Positions 1 through 5,967 of a DNA stretch of 6,102 bases are shown here, piece after piece. Numbering within the stretch: the stretch's first letter is position 1; every line of letters begins with the position of its first letter. This stretch comes from TC-15 sp034437275 (GTDB lineage: Bacteria > Chloroflexota > Anaerolineae > Aggregatilineales > Aggregatilineaceae), in contig DAOTUD010000139.1 of assembly GCA_034437275.1 (NCBI GenBank), forward strand, positions 1 through 6,102. Reading direction: 5' to 3'. Below the pieces are notes generated by a model. That model saw only the letters and a list, made by a program, of their open reading frames with translations. It did not search any database and had not been told where the DNA came from. Position numbers and translations under genes: made by a program.

Positions 1-157
1 GCCCCCTCTCCCACCCAGTGGGGCGAGGGGGAGTCACAGCGCGCGCTTTTCCCCTCGCCCTTTATATGGGAGAGGGGACACCGCCCGCCAGGGCGGAGGG
101 GTGAGGGCCAGCGGGTGAGGGCAAAACTGGACAGTAACTTCTGCCGACCTGTACTAG
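1..157. repeat. Left copy of long intergenic repeat (inverted relative to the copy at 5968-6102)
   Basis: Bases 25-157 match the reverse complement of 5968-6102. The differences are one substitution (T at 61), one 2-base indel near 71 and two mismatches at 152-153. Bases 1-24 have no partner only because the window ends. The repeat is rich in GC hairpins: 2-8 pairs with 25-31 (with 10-12 against 21-23), and CCGCCC at 81-86 pairs with GGGCGG at 91-96. Its inner edge, including a CTAG at 154-157, overlaps the stop codon of the histidine kinase. It looks like a dispersed REP- or MITE-like intergenic element. No transposase is present. The hairpins may also act at the RNA level downstream of the kinase, but no U-run marks an intrinsic terminator. 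Confidence 0.85.
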
Positions 158-1635
158 CTGGACGGTCGCTCCGGCGGCATCCGCACCGCGCGCATGCTGG
201 GGACCGTGTCGCGGATCGAGGCGGGCGGCGCGTGCTGCTGGAGCACCGGCAGCCGCACGGTAAAGGTCGAGCCGCGATCCACCTGGCTGGTCACGCTGAG
301 CTGCCCGCCGTGTGCGTCGGCGATCCAGCGCGCGATGGACAGCCCCAGCCCGGTGCCGCCCTGCGCGCGCGAACGGGCTTTGTCCACACGGTAGAAGCGG
401 TCGAAGATGTGCGGCAGGTCGTCTTCGGGGATGCCGACGCCGGTGTCGCTGACGTGAATCCGCACCCCCTGCGCGTCGCATTCCATCGACAGCGTGACCA
501 TGCCGCCTGCCGGCGTGTACTTGATGCCGTTCGACACCAGATTGAGCAGCAGTTGCTTGAGCCGGTCCGCATCGCCCATGATCTGCGCCTGTTCGATCGC
601 GCCCAACTCGACCGTGATGCTGTCGCTGAACATGCGGGCCTGGTTGTAGACCTCCAGCACCAGCGTGTCCAACTCGACCGGCTGTTTCTCCAGCGAGAGC
701 CGCCCGGCATCGGCTTTGGCCAGCAGCAGCAGGTCGCCCACCAGCCGCGACATGCGCTCGGTTTCGCCCTGGATGGCGTCCATCGCTTCCTGGTCGTGGC
801 CGAAGCGGCGCATCAAGTCGACATTGCCCTGGATCGTGGTGAGCGGCGTGCGCATCTCGTGCGAGACATCGGCCACAAAGCGGCGCTGGGCGTTGAACAG
901 GCGCTCCAGCCGTTCCAGCGTCGCGTTGAAGGTGTGGGTCAACTGGCCGATCTCGTCGGGCGGCCCGTCGTAGGGGATGCGGCGGCTCAGGTCGTCGGCA
1001 GCGGTGATCTGCTGCGCGGTCTGCGAGATGGTGTCGATGGGTTGCAGCGCGCGCCGCGTGAGGAAGTCACCCAGCAGCAGCGAGGCCAGCAGCGCAATCG
1101 CGCCGCCGATCAGCATAATTTTCAGCAGCCAGTCAATCGCCGCGTCGACGGTGCGCAGCGACGAGGCGGCCTGGATGTGGCCGTAAACCTGCCCGTCGCT
1201 GCCGATCAGCGGGACGGTGGCGACACGCAGATGATTCCCATCGACCACGACATCGCGGTGGATTTCCGAACGGCTGTGCAGCGCGTCCGGGTCGAGCGGT
1301 TCGCTGTGCCCGGCCATCCGCAGGCTTTGCGATGACCACAGGTGCATCGGCTGGTTGACGCCAGCGTCCCACCGCCAGATTTGCACGAACAGCCCCGGCG
1401 AACTCAAGTTGTTCACGGTCGGGATCACCGGGTCGTCGAGCGGGGTGGTGTTGGCCGAGCGCGCGACCTGCCCCAAGGCCGGATCGCGCACGTCGTCGAT
1501 GGCTTTGACCAGGGCCGCGTCAACCTGGTTACGCAGCGTCCAGTTCAGGATCGCCGACGTGGCCGCGCTGAACATCAGGATCACGATGGCGAGCAGGCTG
1601 GCGTATAAGAATGTAAGCCGGGTACGCAAGGTCAT
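154..1635 (-). CDS. Membrane sensor histidine kinase (HAMP, HisKA, HATPase_c)
   Basis: This is a 493-residue sensor kinase that would autophosphorylate on a histidine and pass the phosphate to the regulator encoded just upstream. It has a first membrane helix at about residues 7-31, an extracytoplasmic sensor of about 135 residues with no domain I recognise, a second helix at about 168-190, and a HAMP linker to about 245. The HisKA box SHEMRTPL carries the phospho-acceptor H259. The ATPase domain shows the N box (NLVSN, N365/N369), the G1 box DTGVGIP (397-403), the F box FDRFYR (411-416) and the G2 box GGTGLGLS (426-433). All key residues are intact. The start fits because membrane helix 1 follows at once, although the ribosome binding site is weak. 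About 30 residues of Pro/Arg-rich tail follow the end of the catalytic domain (VRLPVL, 460-465), and the stop codon falls at the edge of the flanking repeat. It is 242 bases downstream of the regulator, an unusual spacing for such a pair. Confidence 0.95.
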   Translation of the reverse strand: MTLRTRLTFLYASLLAIVILMFSAATSAILNWTLRNQVDAALVKAIDDVRDPALGQVARSANTTPLDDPVIPTVNNLSSPGLFVQIWRWDAGVNQPMHLWSSQSLRMAGHSEPLDPDALHSRSEIHRDVVVDGNHLRVATVPLIGSDGQVYGHIQAASSLRTVDAAIDWLLKIMLIGGAIALLASLLLGDFLTRRALQPIDTISQTAQQITAADDLSRRIPYDGPPDEIGQLTHTFNATLERLERLFNAQRRFVADVSHEMRTPLTTIQGNVDLMRRFGHDQEAMDAIQGETERMSRLVGDLLLLAKADAGRLSLEKQPVELDTLVLEVYNQARMFSDSITVELGAIEQAQIMGDADRLKQLLLNLVSNGIKYTPAGGMVTLSMECDAQGVRIHVSDTGVGIPEDDLPHIFDRFYRVDKARSRAQGGTGLGLSIARWIADAHGGQLSVTSQVDRGSTFTVRLPVLQQHAPPASIRDTVPSMRAVRMPPERPSS

Positions 1636-1731
1636 AGATGATAGCTACCATTATCAATGTGTGCAGTGATGTGAACCCGATTTTATCATTCAAAGGTTAG
1701 TGCCCGATGAGAATCAAATGCAAAAATAAAG

Positions 1732-1858
1732 AATTTCAGTGAGTCACGATTTTGGATGTCTCTTGCGCCGATTCAGCCCTCATCCCCAGCTTTTCTCCCT
1801 CAGGGAGAGGGACCCGACGGGTGAGCGCCATTCAACGAATCCGTGACTCACTGAATTT
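1732..1858. repeat. 127-base element with 17-base inverted ends, between the regulator and kinase genes
   Basis: Bases 1732-1748 and 1842-1858 are inverted repeats matching at 16 of 17 positions, each containing the near-palindrome GTGAGTCAC. Between them, 1776-1823 holds a degenerate member of the CCCTCATCCCC...GGGAGAGGG type of intergenic repeat, with the small palindrome TCTCCCT-C-AGGGAGA at 1794-1808. The whole resembles a short non-autonomous element (MITE-like) or a large RNA hairpin in the regulator-kinase message. It begins 19 bases after the regulator stop codon. There is no open reading frame of note inside. I cannot tell a mobile element from a maintained regulatory structure on one copy. 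Confidence 0.6.
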
Positions 1859-1877
1859 AACAGGTTTTTTAACGGGG

Positions 1878-2555
1878 CTAATCCTCGCGCAGCACGTACC
1901 CCACCCCGCGCACGGTATGGATCAGCCGGGGCTGGTCGTCCTCTTCGGTCTTCTGGCGCAGGTAGCGCACGTAGACTTCGATGATGTTGCTCTCGCCGCC
2001 GAAGTCGTAGCCCCACACGCGGTCGAAGATCATCTCGCGCGTCAGCACGCGGCGCGGGTTGCGCATGAACAGCTCCAGCAGTTCGTACTCTTTGGCGGTG
2101 AGGTCGATGTAGCGGTCGCCGCGTTGGGCGCGGTGGGTGCCGGTGTCCAGCGTAAGGTCAGCGAATTTCAGCACTTCGGGGCGGGATGAGGGTTGGGCGC
2201 GGCGGAACAGGGCGCGGATGCGCGCCATCAATTCGTCGAACGAGAACGGCTTGACCAGGTAGTCGTCGGCTCCGGCGTCCAGCCCTTGCACGCGATCGGT
2301 GACTTCTTCTTTGGCGGTCAGCATCAAGATCGGCACGTCGCTGGCAGCCCGCAGCCGGCGGCAGACTTCCAGGCCATCCAGGCCGGGCAGCATCCAGTCC
2401 AGGATCACCAGGTCGGGCGGCTGTTCGCGCGCCAGGTCCAGCCCTTCCTGCCCGGCGTGGGCCACGTCGACGCGAAAGCCCTCGTAGATCAGCCCGCGTT
2501 TCAAGAACTGGGCGATGCGCTCTTCGTCCTCGATGACTAAGATTTGCTCAGGCAT
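1878..2555 (-). CDS. OmpR/PhoB-family response regulator
   Basis: This is a 225-residue DNA-binding response regulator, the usual length for the family. The receiver domain (about residues 3-117) has the acidic pair D10/E11, the phospho-acceptor D53 in LVILDWMLP, T80 and K102. The winged-helix domain (about 128-223) ends with the typical RGVGYVL strand-turn. All catalytic positions are conserved. The start is supported by a strong Shine-Dalgarno sequence (GGAAGG at 2561-2566, five bases upstream of the ATG). The partner is almost certainly the histidine kinase that follows on the same strand, even though a repeat-like element lies between them. The promoter region is AT-rich and holds a small dyad. 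Its targets are unknown; the SHOCT/DUF4097 operon upstream is a candidate by position only. Confidence 0.96.
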   Translation of the reverse strand: MPEQILVIEDEERIAQFLKRGLIYEGFRVDVAHAGQEGLDLAREQPPDLVILDWMLPGLDGLEVCRRLRAASDVPILMLTAKEEVTDRVQGLDAGADDYLVKPFSFDELMARIRALFRRAQPSSRPEVLKFADLTLDTGTHRAQRGDRYIDLTAKEYELLELFMRNPRRVLTREMIFDRVWGYDFGGESNIIEVYVRYLRQKTEEDDQPRLIHTVRGVGYVLRED

Positions 2556-2591
2556 TGCAGCCTTCCTTTCCGGGTCCCCGCAGTGAGTGTA

Positions 2592-2611
2592 ATAATACTA
2601 AGTATTTTATA
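2592..2611 (-). promoter_or_regulatory. Putative promoter/operator of the response regulator
   Basis: An AT-rich island lies about 40-55 bases upstream of the regulator start. On the minus strand it contains a -10-like TATAAAAT (2604-2611). A dyad AATACT-A-AGTATT (2594-2606) overlaps its downstream edge. A dyad overlapping a promoter is the usual place for an operator, possibly for autoregulation. I do not see a good -35 box, so the exact promoter is uncertain. Confidence 0.35.
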
Positions 2612-2675
2612 CCCTAAATTTGCATTCGTAGCACGCGCCGCGTAGCTCCGCAGAATGGCGTGATCGGTCGCCGGT

Positions 2676-2764
2676 TGGCCCTCACCCCTCCCATCGAATG
2701 GGCGAGGGGAAAAAAACCGCGCCGCGACTCCCCCTCGACCACTGTGTGGGAGAGGGGCCAGGGG
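2676..2764. repeat. Third, shorter and diverged copy of the long repeat
   Basis: On the plus strand this copy runs in the same orientation as the one at 5968-6102. It shares TGGCCCTCACCCCTCC at its start, then GGGCGAGGGGAAAA, GACTCCCCCTCG and GTGGGAGAGGGG in the same order. It lacks a segment of about 24-26 bases (equivalent to about 6031-6056) and the 30-base unique inner end (CAGGTCGGCAGAAG...). The outer part matches 1-31 of the left copy, read in reverse complement, which the right copy cannot show because the window ends. It is clearly older or of another subtype than the two outer copies. Confidence 0.75.
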
Positions 2765-2904
2765 AGCAAGGGCGCGCCAGCGCCCGTCTCGGATGGAGCG
2801 AGGAGCGCGGGAGGGAATGCGGGCCTGCTGAGCGACTGAATCCGGCTCCACACTATTCTGTAGTCCTGCCCGGTGGTCCTTTCAAAAGGCAAAACACACC
2901 CTGT

Positions 2905-2928
2905 ATCAGCATGTATGTATACGCTGAT
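2905..2928. promoter_or_regulatory. Small dyad downstream of the SHOCT/DUF4097 operon
   Basis: ATCAGC (2905-2910) and GCTGAT (2923-2928) form a 6-base inverted repeat with a 12-base AT-rich spacer. It lies 74-97 bases beyond the stop codon of the last operon gene. In the minus-strand transcript a loose T-rich stretch (TGTGTTTT) follows, so a weak terminator is possible, but the stem is short and the U-run is broken. A protein-binding site is equally possible. Confidence 0.25.
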
Positions 2929-3001
2929 CGCGGGTAACACTATGTGGTTGCAACGCTGGCGGGGGTGGGAGAACAGCCAGTGCAGCGGGCGCGCGCAGCC
3001 G

Positions 3002-3376
3002 CTATTCCACCCAGATCTCGACGTGCTCGCCGCTCTCGGCATCCTCGACATCGACCAGCTTGCCGCTTGCGCCGCTCTTGATCGCGCTGACGATCTCCTC
3101 GTAGTCGACCCCGGCGCTTTCCGGCGCAAAGCGCGCGCCGAGCTTGATGCCGACATTGACCAGGCTCATCGGGATGTTGACATTCACCTTCGATTTGCCG
3201 GTGTTCAGGTCGGTGATCCGCACGCGCAGCAGGCGCGGATCGCGCGATGGCAAGGGCGGCGGTTCCTTCTGCCCACCGCTGCCCAGGGCCTTGAGCAGCC
3301 TGGCTCCTTCTTCGGCGGAGACCTTGCCCTCCTGGATCATTTGCAAAATACGCATGCGTTCTTCGGCGGTGCTCAT
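3002..3376 (-). CDS. SHOCT-like domain protein (YvlB N-terminal type), paralog of the gene at 5547-5939
   Basis: This is a 124-residue, probably cytoplasmic protein of unknown function. Residues 5-31 form a SHOCT-like helical hairpin (EERMRILQMIQEGK then EEGARLLKAL), as found in YvlB/LiaX-type proteins. After a Pro-rich linker (about 35-46), residues 48-124 form a second domain with the pattern LRVRITDLNTGKSKVNVNIP, an LGARF turn and an acidic end (KLVDVEDAESGEHVEIWVE). The same pattern recurs in the first gene of the operon, so the two are paralogs. There is no signal peptide or membrane helix. The start has a good ribosome binding site (GGAGAG, 8 bases upstream). It is the last gene of the operon, 25 bases after the acetyltransferase. 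Confidence 0.88.
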   Translation of the reverse strand: MSTAEERMRILQMIQEGKVSAEEGARLLKALGSGGQKEPPPLPSRDPRLLRVRITDLNTGKSKVNVNIPMSLVNVGIKLGARFAPESAGVDYEEIVSAIKSGASGKLVDVEDAESGEHVEIWVE

Positions 3377-3401
3377 GGATGTCTCTCTCCGTTGGTAGGC
3401 G

Positions 3402-4388
3402 TTACGCTGGCGGCTGCCAGATCATATGGGTCAGGGTGCGTTCGGGCCGGAAGTACAGGCTGCGCAGCACGTCGCCGGCGGCGGTGTCGTCCGCCGGGTG
3501 CTCGGTCAGCAGTGGGCGGGCGTGCCCCAGGCGGCGGATAGCGTGCACCAGCAGCGGCGCGACCAGGTCGTCGCGGCGGGCCAGCACGTCACACACCAGC
3601 GTCGAACACCCGACCCGGCGCTCGACGATCACGGCAGCGTCGAGTGCGCCCGCGTCGCCCGGCACCACCCAACGCGCGCGGCTCTGCCCGCTGATCACAC
3701 GCTGCACGGCAGCCCACAGCGGCGGACGGAAAAACCGGCGTTCGGTCGGGCGCTGCCAGCCCATCCCGCCCCATTCGTTGGGACGGCAGGCGTTCGCCAA
3801 CGCATACAGCGCGCTCGCCTCGCGGCAGGCCAACTGCCGGATGGGGGGCGCGTCGGGCGGAGCGTCCGGCAGCGGCGTGTGCGCTGGCCGCCGCCAGCAC
3901 GTGAAGGTGCGCTCGACGCGGAAGCCCAGGTCCCGGTACAGTGCCAGGGCCGGGACGTTGTCCGCCTCGACTTGCAGCACGGCAGCATCCCCGCGTTGGG
4001 CGACCTGCTCCAGCGCTGCGACCATCAGCCGCCGCGCGATGCCCTGCCGCCGGTAGTCGGGATGCACCGCCACATTGGCGATGATGGTGCTCCGGTCCAT
4101 GCGCGACGGTGAAACCGACACATTGCCCACCAGCCGCCCCTGCTCGAACCACACGAAGCCGCGCATCATGCGCAGCGACATGCCGCTCAGCCAGCTTGAG
4201 AGCCACAGCAGCGGTCCGGTCCGGCTGAGCGCGCGCATCTCGCGGATGGTGGCGCGCCCTGCCGCGTCCAGCGACGGGGCGAAGCAATATTCGATCAGGT
4301 CGGCGATGTCGGCCAAGTCCTGCCGCAGCCGGACAGGACGCAGCCCGGTGAAGGATCGCCGCGCCGAAAGCAGCCCGGCTGCTGACAT
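3402..4388 (-). CDS. GNAT-family acetyltransferase with an added C-terminal domain
   Basis: This is a 328-residue GNAT-fold N-acetyltransferase, which would transfer an acetyl group from acetyl-CoA to an unknown amine. The first domain (about residues 15-165) has the acetyl-CoA-binding motif A, VHPDYRRQGIARRLM (108-122), and the motif B end NVPALALYRDLGF (144-156). After a Pro/Asp linker (about 171-182) the second half (183-328) lacks a clear Q/RxxGxG/A loop but ends in a GNAT-like LRSLYFRPERTLTHMIW, so it may be a degenerate second GNAT domain. The protein is about twice the size of a single-domain member. It starts 4 bases after the DUF4097 stop codon, with GGGAG overlapping the end of that gene, which points to translational coupling. 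The substrate cannot be read from the sequence. Confidence 0.9.
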   Translation of the reverse strand: MSAAGLLSARRSFTGLRPVRLRQDLADIADLIEYCFAPSLDAAGRATIREMRALSRTGPLLWLSSWLSGMSLRMMRGFVWFEQGRLVGNVSVSPSRMDRSTIIANVAVHPDYRRQGIARRLMVAALEQVAQRGDAAVLQVEADNVPALALYRDLGFRVERTFTCWRRPAHTPLPDAPPDAPPIRQLACREASALYALANACRPNEWGGMGWQRPTERRFFRPPLWAAVQRVISGQSRARWVVPGDAGALDAAVIVERRVGCSTLVCDVLARRDDLVAPLLVHAIRRLGHARPLLTEHPADDTAAGDVLRSLYFRPERTLTHMIWQPPA

Positions 4389-4392
4389 ATGC

Positions 4393-5523
4393 CTACTCCC
4401 GGTCCTCCAGGGCCGCCAGCAAACGCTCGGCGTCTTCGATGGTGATCGTGTTATCCTGCACCATTTGCAGAATCATCAAGCGTTCCTCTTCCGAGACCGG
4501 CTCGGTGCGCGACTTGGGCGGCGCGGGCGGTGCGCCCCAGTCAAACTCGTATTTGCGCTTGGTCTTGCGCGCCATGCGACGCCGCACTTTGTCCATCGTG
4601 TGGCGGGCCTGTTCCTGGGCGCGCCGGGCGTAATCCTCCGCCCGGATGCCGAATTCCGCCGTCTTCTCCTGGATGCGCTCGTCCAGCCCTTCGAGCTGCT
4701 GGCTGAGCTTTTCTTCGAGCACCGACAGCCGCGCCTCAAGTTCCTCCTCAAGCTGGAGGCCCAGATTGAGGACGTAATCCTCTTCCTCGCCAACCAGGCG
4801 CAGATCACCCTCGCCGGACAGGTACACGACCGCGTCGCCCGCGCCGAGCGTGATGGCGAGCTGCGCGTCGCCCGTCTCGGCGATCTCGGCCTCGACGTCC
4901 AGCGTGTAGGGCATCTCGGCAGGCAGCACAAAACGCACGTTAGCGTCCGGCTGCACGCGGCACAAAATGTCGCCGCCGGTGGTGAAGCTGTATTCCTGGC
5001 CGGGCGCAAAGTCCACGTTCAGCACCAGATCGGAGCCGACATTCTCGACCCGGCACCCGCCCGCGACGTTGCGCAGGTACAGGTCGGAACCGACGTTGGC
5101 AACCCAGACCGCGCCGTCGATCTCGCGGATGGTCGCGTCGCCGCCGACATTTTCGAGCGTGGCGTCGCCAGCAACCCACTTGAGCCGCAGATCGCCGCCC
5201 ACCGCCTTGAGCTGCAGCGTGCCCACGCTGCGCAGCACCAGATCGCCGCCCACCGTCTTGATGTCCAGCGCGCCGCCCAGGTCGGTGATTTTGGCGTCGC
5301 CGCCGACGGTCTGCACGCTCACGTTCACGTCGTGCGGCACCGTGATGCGACAATCCCCATCGCTGCGCACGACGTAGGGCTGCCCCTCGCCGATCTGCTC
5401 CATCTGCGGGGTGTCGCCGTCGACCTGCAATACTGCCCCGCTGCCGCCGCGCAGCCGCAAGTCGCCGCCGATGCTCTGCACGATCACGGGGACGGTCACC
5501 TGTTCTTGGTGTAATCGTGTCAT
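4393..5523 (-). CDS. DUF4097-like beta-repeat protein with coiled coil and C-terminal SHOCT-like domain
   Basis: This 376-residue protein is built in three parts. Residues about 10-250 are a series of short beta-strand repeats with the signature VGGDLxLxx (for example at 73, 91, 108, 127, 144 and 162), typical of DUF4097 proteins that fold into a beta-helix or beta-sandwich. Residues about 255-325 are charged and helical (EEELEARLSVLEEKLSQQLE), a likely coiled coil ending in a basic patch RRRMARKTKRK. Residues 345-374 are a SHOCT-like hairpin (EEERLMILQMVQDNTITIED...), closely like the N-terminus of the gene at 3002-3376. I see no signal peptide, membrane helix or LPXTG sorting signal. LiaX and YvlB of Firmicutes combine the same two domains, with SHOCT at the N-terminus, in envelope-stress loci; the order here is reversed. 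Start chosen: ribosome binding site AAAGGA, 7 bases upstream. Confidence 0.88.
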   Translation of the reverse strand: MTRLHQEQVTVPVIVQSIGGDLRLRGGSGAVLQVDGDTPQMEQIGEGQPYVVRSDGDCRITVPHDVNVSVQTVGGDAKITDLGGALDIKTVGGDLVLRSVGTLQLKAVGGDLRLKWVAGDATLENVGGDATIREIDGAVWVANVGSDLYLRNVAGGCRVENVGSDLVLNVDFAPGQEYSFTTGGDILCRVQPDANVRFVLPAEMPYTLDVEAEIAETGDAQLAITLGAGDAVVYLSGEGDLRLVGEEEDYVLNLGLQLEEELEARLSVLEEKLSQQLEGLDERIQEKTAEFGIRAEDYARRAQEQARHTMDKVRRRMARKTKRKYEFDWGAPPAPPKSRTEPVSEEERLMILQMVQDNTITIEDAERLLAALEDRE

Positions 5524-5546
5524 TGTCCTATCCTTTGCCGCTGCAA

Positions 5547-5939
5547 TTAATCAATGTAGATGTGAACATGCTCGTTGTCGTCGACATCCTCGACTTCGAC
5601 CAGCGTGCCCTCAATCGTTGGGTCCTGCATGGCAGCCCATACTTCGTCCATCAGGTGCGGGTCCACAACATCGGACACACTCCCGCCGAGCCGCATCCCC
5701 AGCTTGACCAGCCCCAGCGGCACGTTGACGCGCACGCGCTGCCGCCCGGAGTCCAGGTCGCTCACCTGGATGCGCAGCCAGCGCGCATCGCTGCCGGCGG
5801 GGCGGGCCGGCGGTCGGGTGGCGGTGGCGGCAGGGGCCGGCGGGGCGTCCTGTCGCACGCCATTGAGTAACTCGGTGGCGCGCGTGACGTCGATCGCGCC
5901 TGCCGAAAGCTGCTGCAAAATTTCACGTCGGGTGGCCAT
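5547..5939 (-). CDS. SHOCT-like domain protein, first gene of the operon
   Basis: This 130-residue protein of unknown function is the paralog of the gene at 3002-3376. An N-terminal helical hairpin (REILQQLSAGAIDVTRATELL, residues 5-25, shortened SHOCT-like form) is followed by an Ala/Pro-rich linker (about 31-50). The second domain (54-130) has LRIQVSDLDSGRQRVRVNVP, the motif LGLVKLGMRLGG and the acidic end GTLVEVEDVDDNEHVHIYID. The same positions in the paralog are aligned without effort, but sequence identity is only moderate, so the duplication is not recent. The start has AAGGAG at 5949-5954, 9 bases upstream. The flanking repeat begins only about 30 bases before the start codon, so the promoter must lie inside the repeat or beyond the window. 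Confidence 0.87.
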   Translation of the reverse strand: MATRREILQQLSAGAIDVTRATELLNGVRQDAPPAPAATATRPPARPAGSDARWLRIQVSDLDSGRQRVRVNVPLGLVKLGMRLGGSVSDVVDPHLMDEVWAAMQDPTIEGTLVEVEDVDDNEHVHIYID

Positions 5940-5967
5940 CGTCCATCGCTCCTTATCTGGTCATTGA

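Larger units (their letters stand above)
2556..3001. other. 446-base intergenic region without a convincing gene
   Basis: The region separates the SHOCT/DUF4097 operon from the two-component genes. It contains the leader and putative promoter of the regulator (about 2556-2625, AT-rich), a repeat copy (2676-2764), a GC-rich stretch (2765-2850) in which I see nothing, and an AT-richer stretch (2870-2945) with a small dyad. Open frames crossing it run through the repeat and show no domain or coding character. Confidence 0.6.

Noticed and set aside
1..110. Clustered short GC repeats as a possible CRISPR array
   Set aside because: The repeats are imperfect palindromes without regular spacing or unique spacers, and no cas gene is present.
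115..1335. Long plus-strand open frame opposite the histidine kinase
   Set aside because: It is a shadow of high-GC coding sequence. Its translation has no domain, is rich in Arg/Gln/His, and begins inside the repeat, while the opposite strand encodes a complete kinase with all motifs.
2614..3156. Minus-strand open frame across the intergenic repeat into the SHOCT-like gene
   Set aside because: It runs in another frame through a supported gene and then through repeat sequence; there is no domain or credible ribosome binding site.
4075..5514. Long plus-strand open frame opposite the DUF4097 gene and the start of the acetyltransferase gene
   Set aside because: It spans two well-supported minus-strand genes. 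The repeated-looking peptide is only the mirror of the VGGD repeats in the DUF4097 protein.
4393..5523. The beta-repeat protein as a phage tail or surface adhesin with a sorting signal
   Set aside because: No signal peptide, anchor or phage neighbours are present. The VGGD pattern and SHOCT-like tail fit the DUF4097/YvlB type better.
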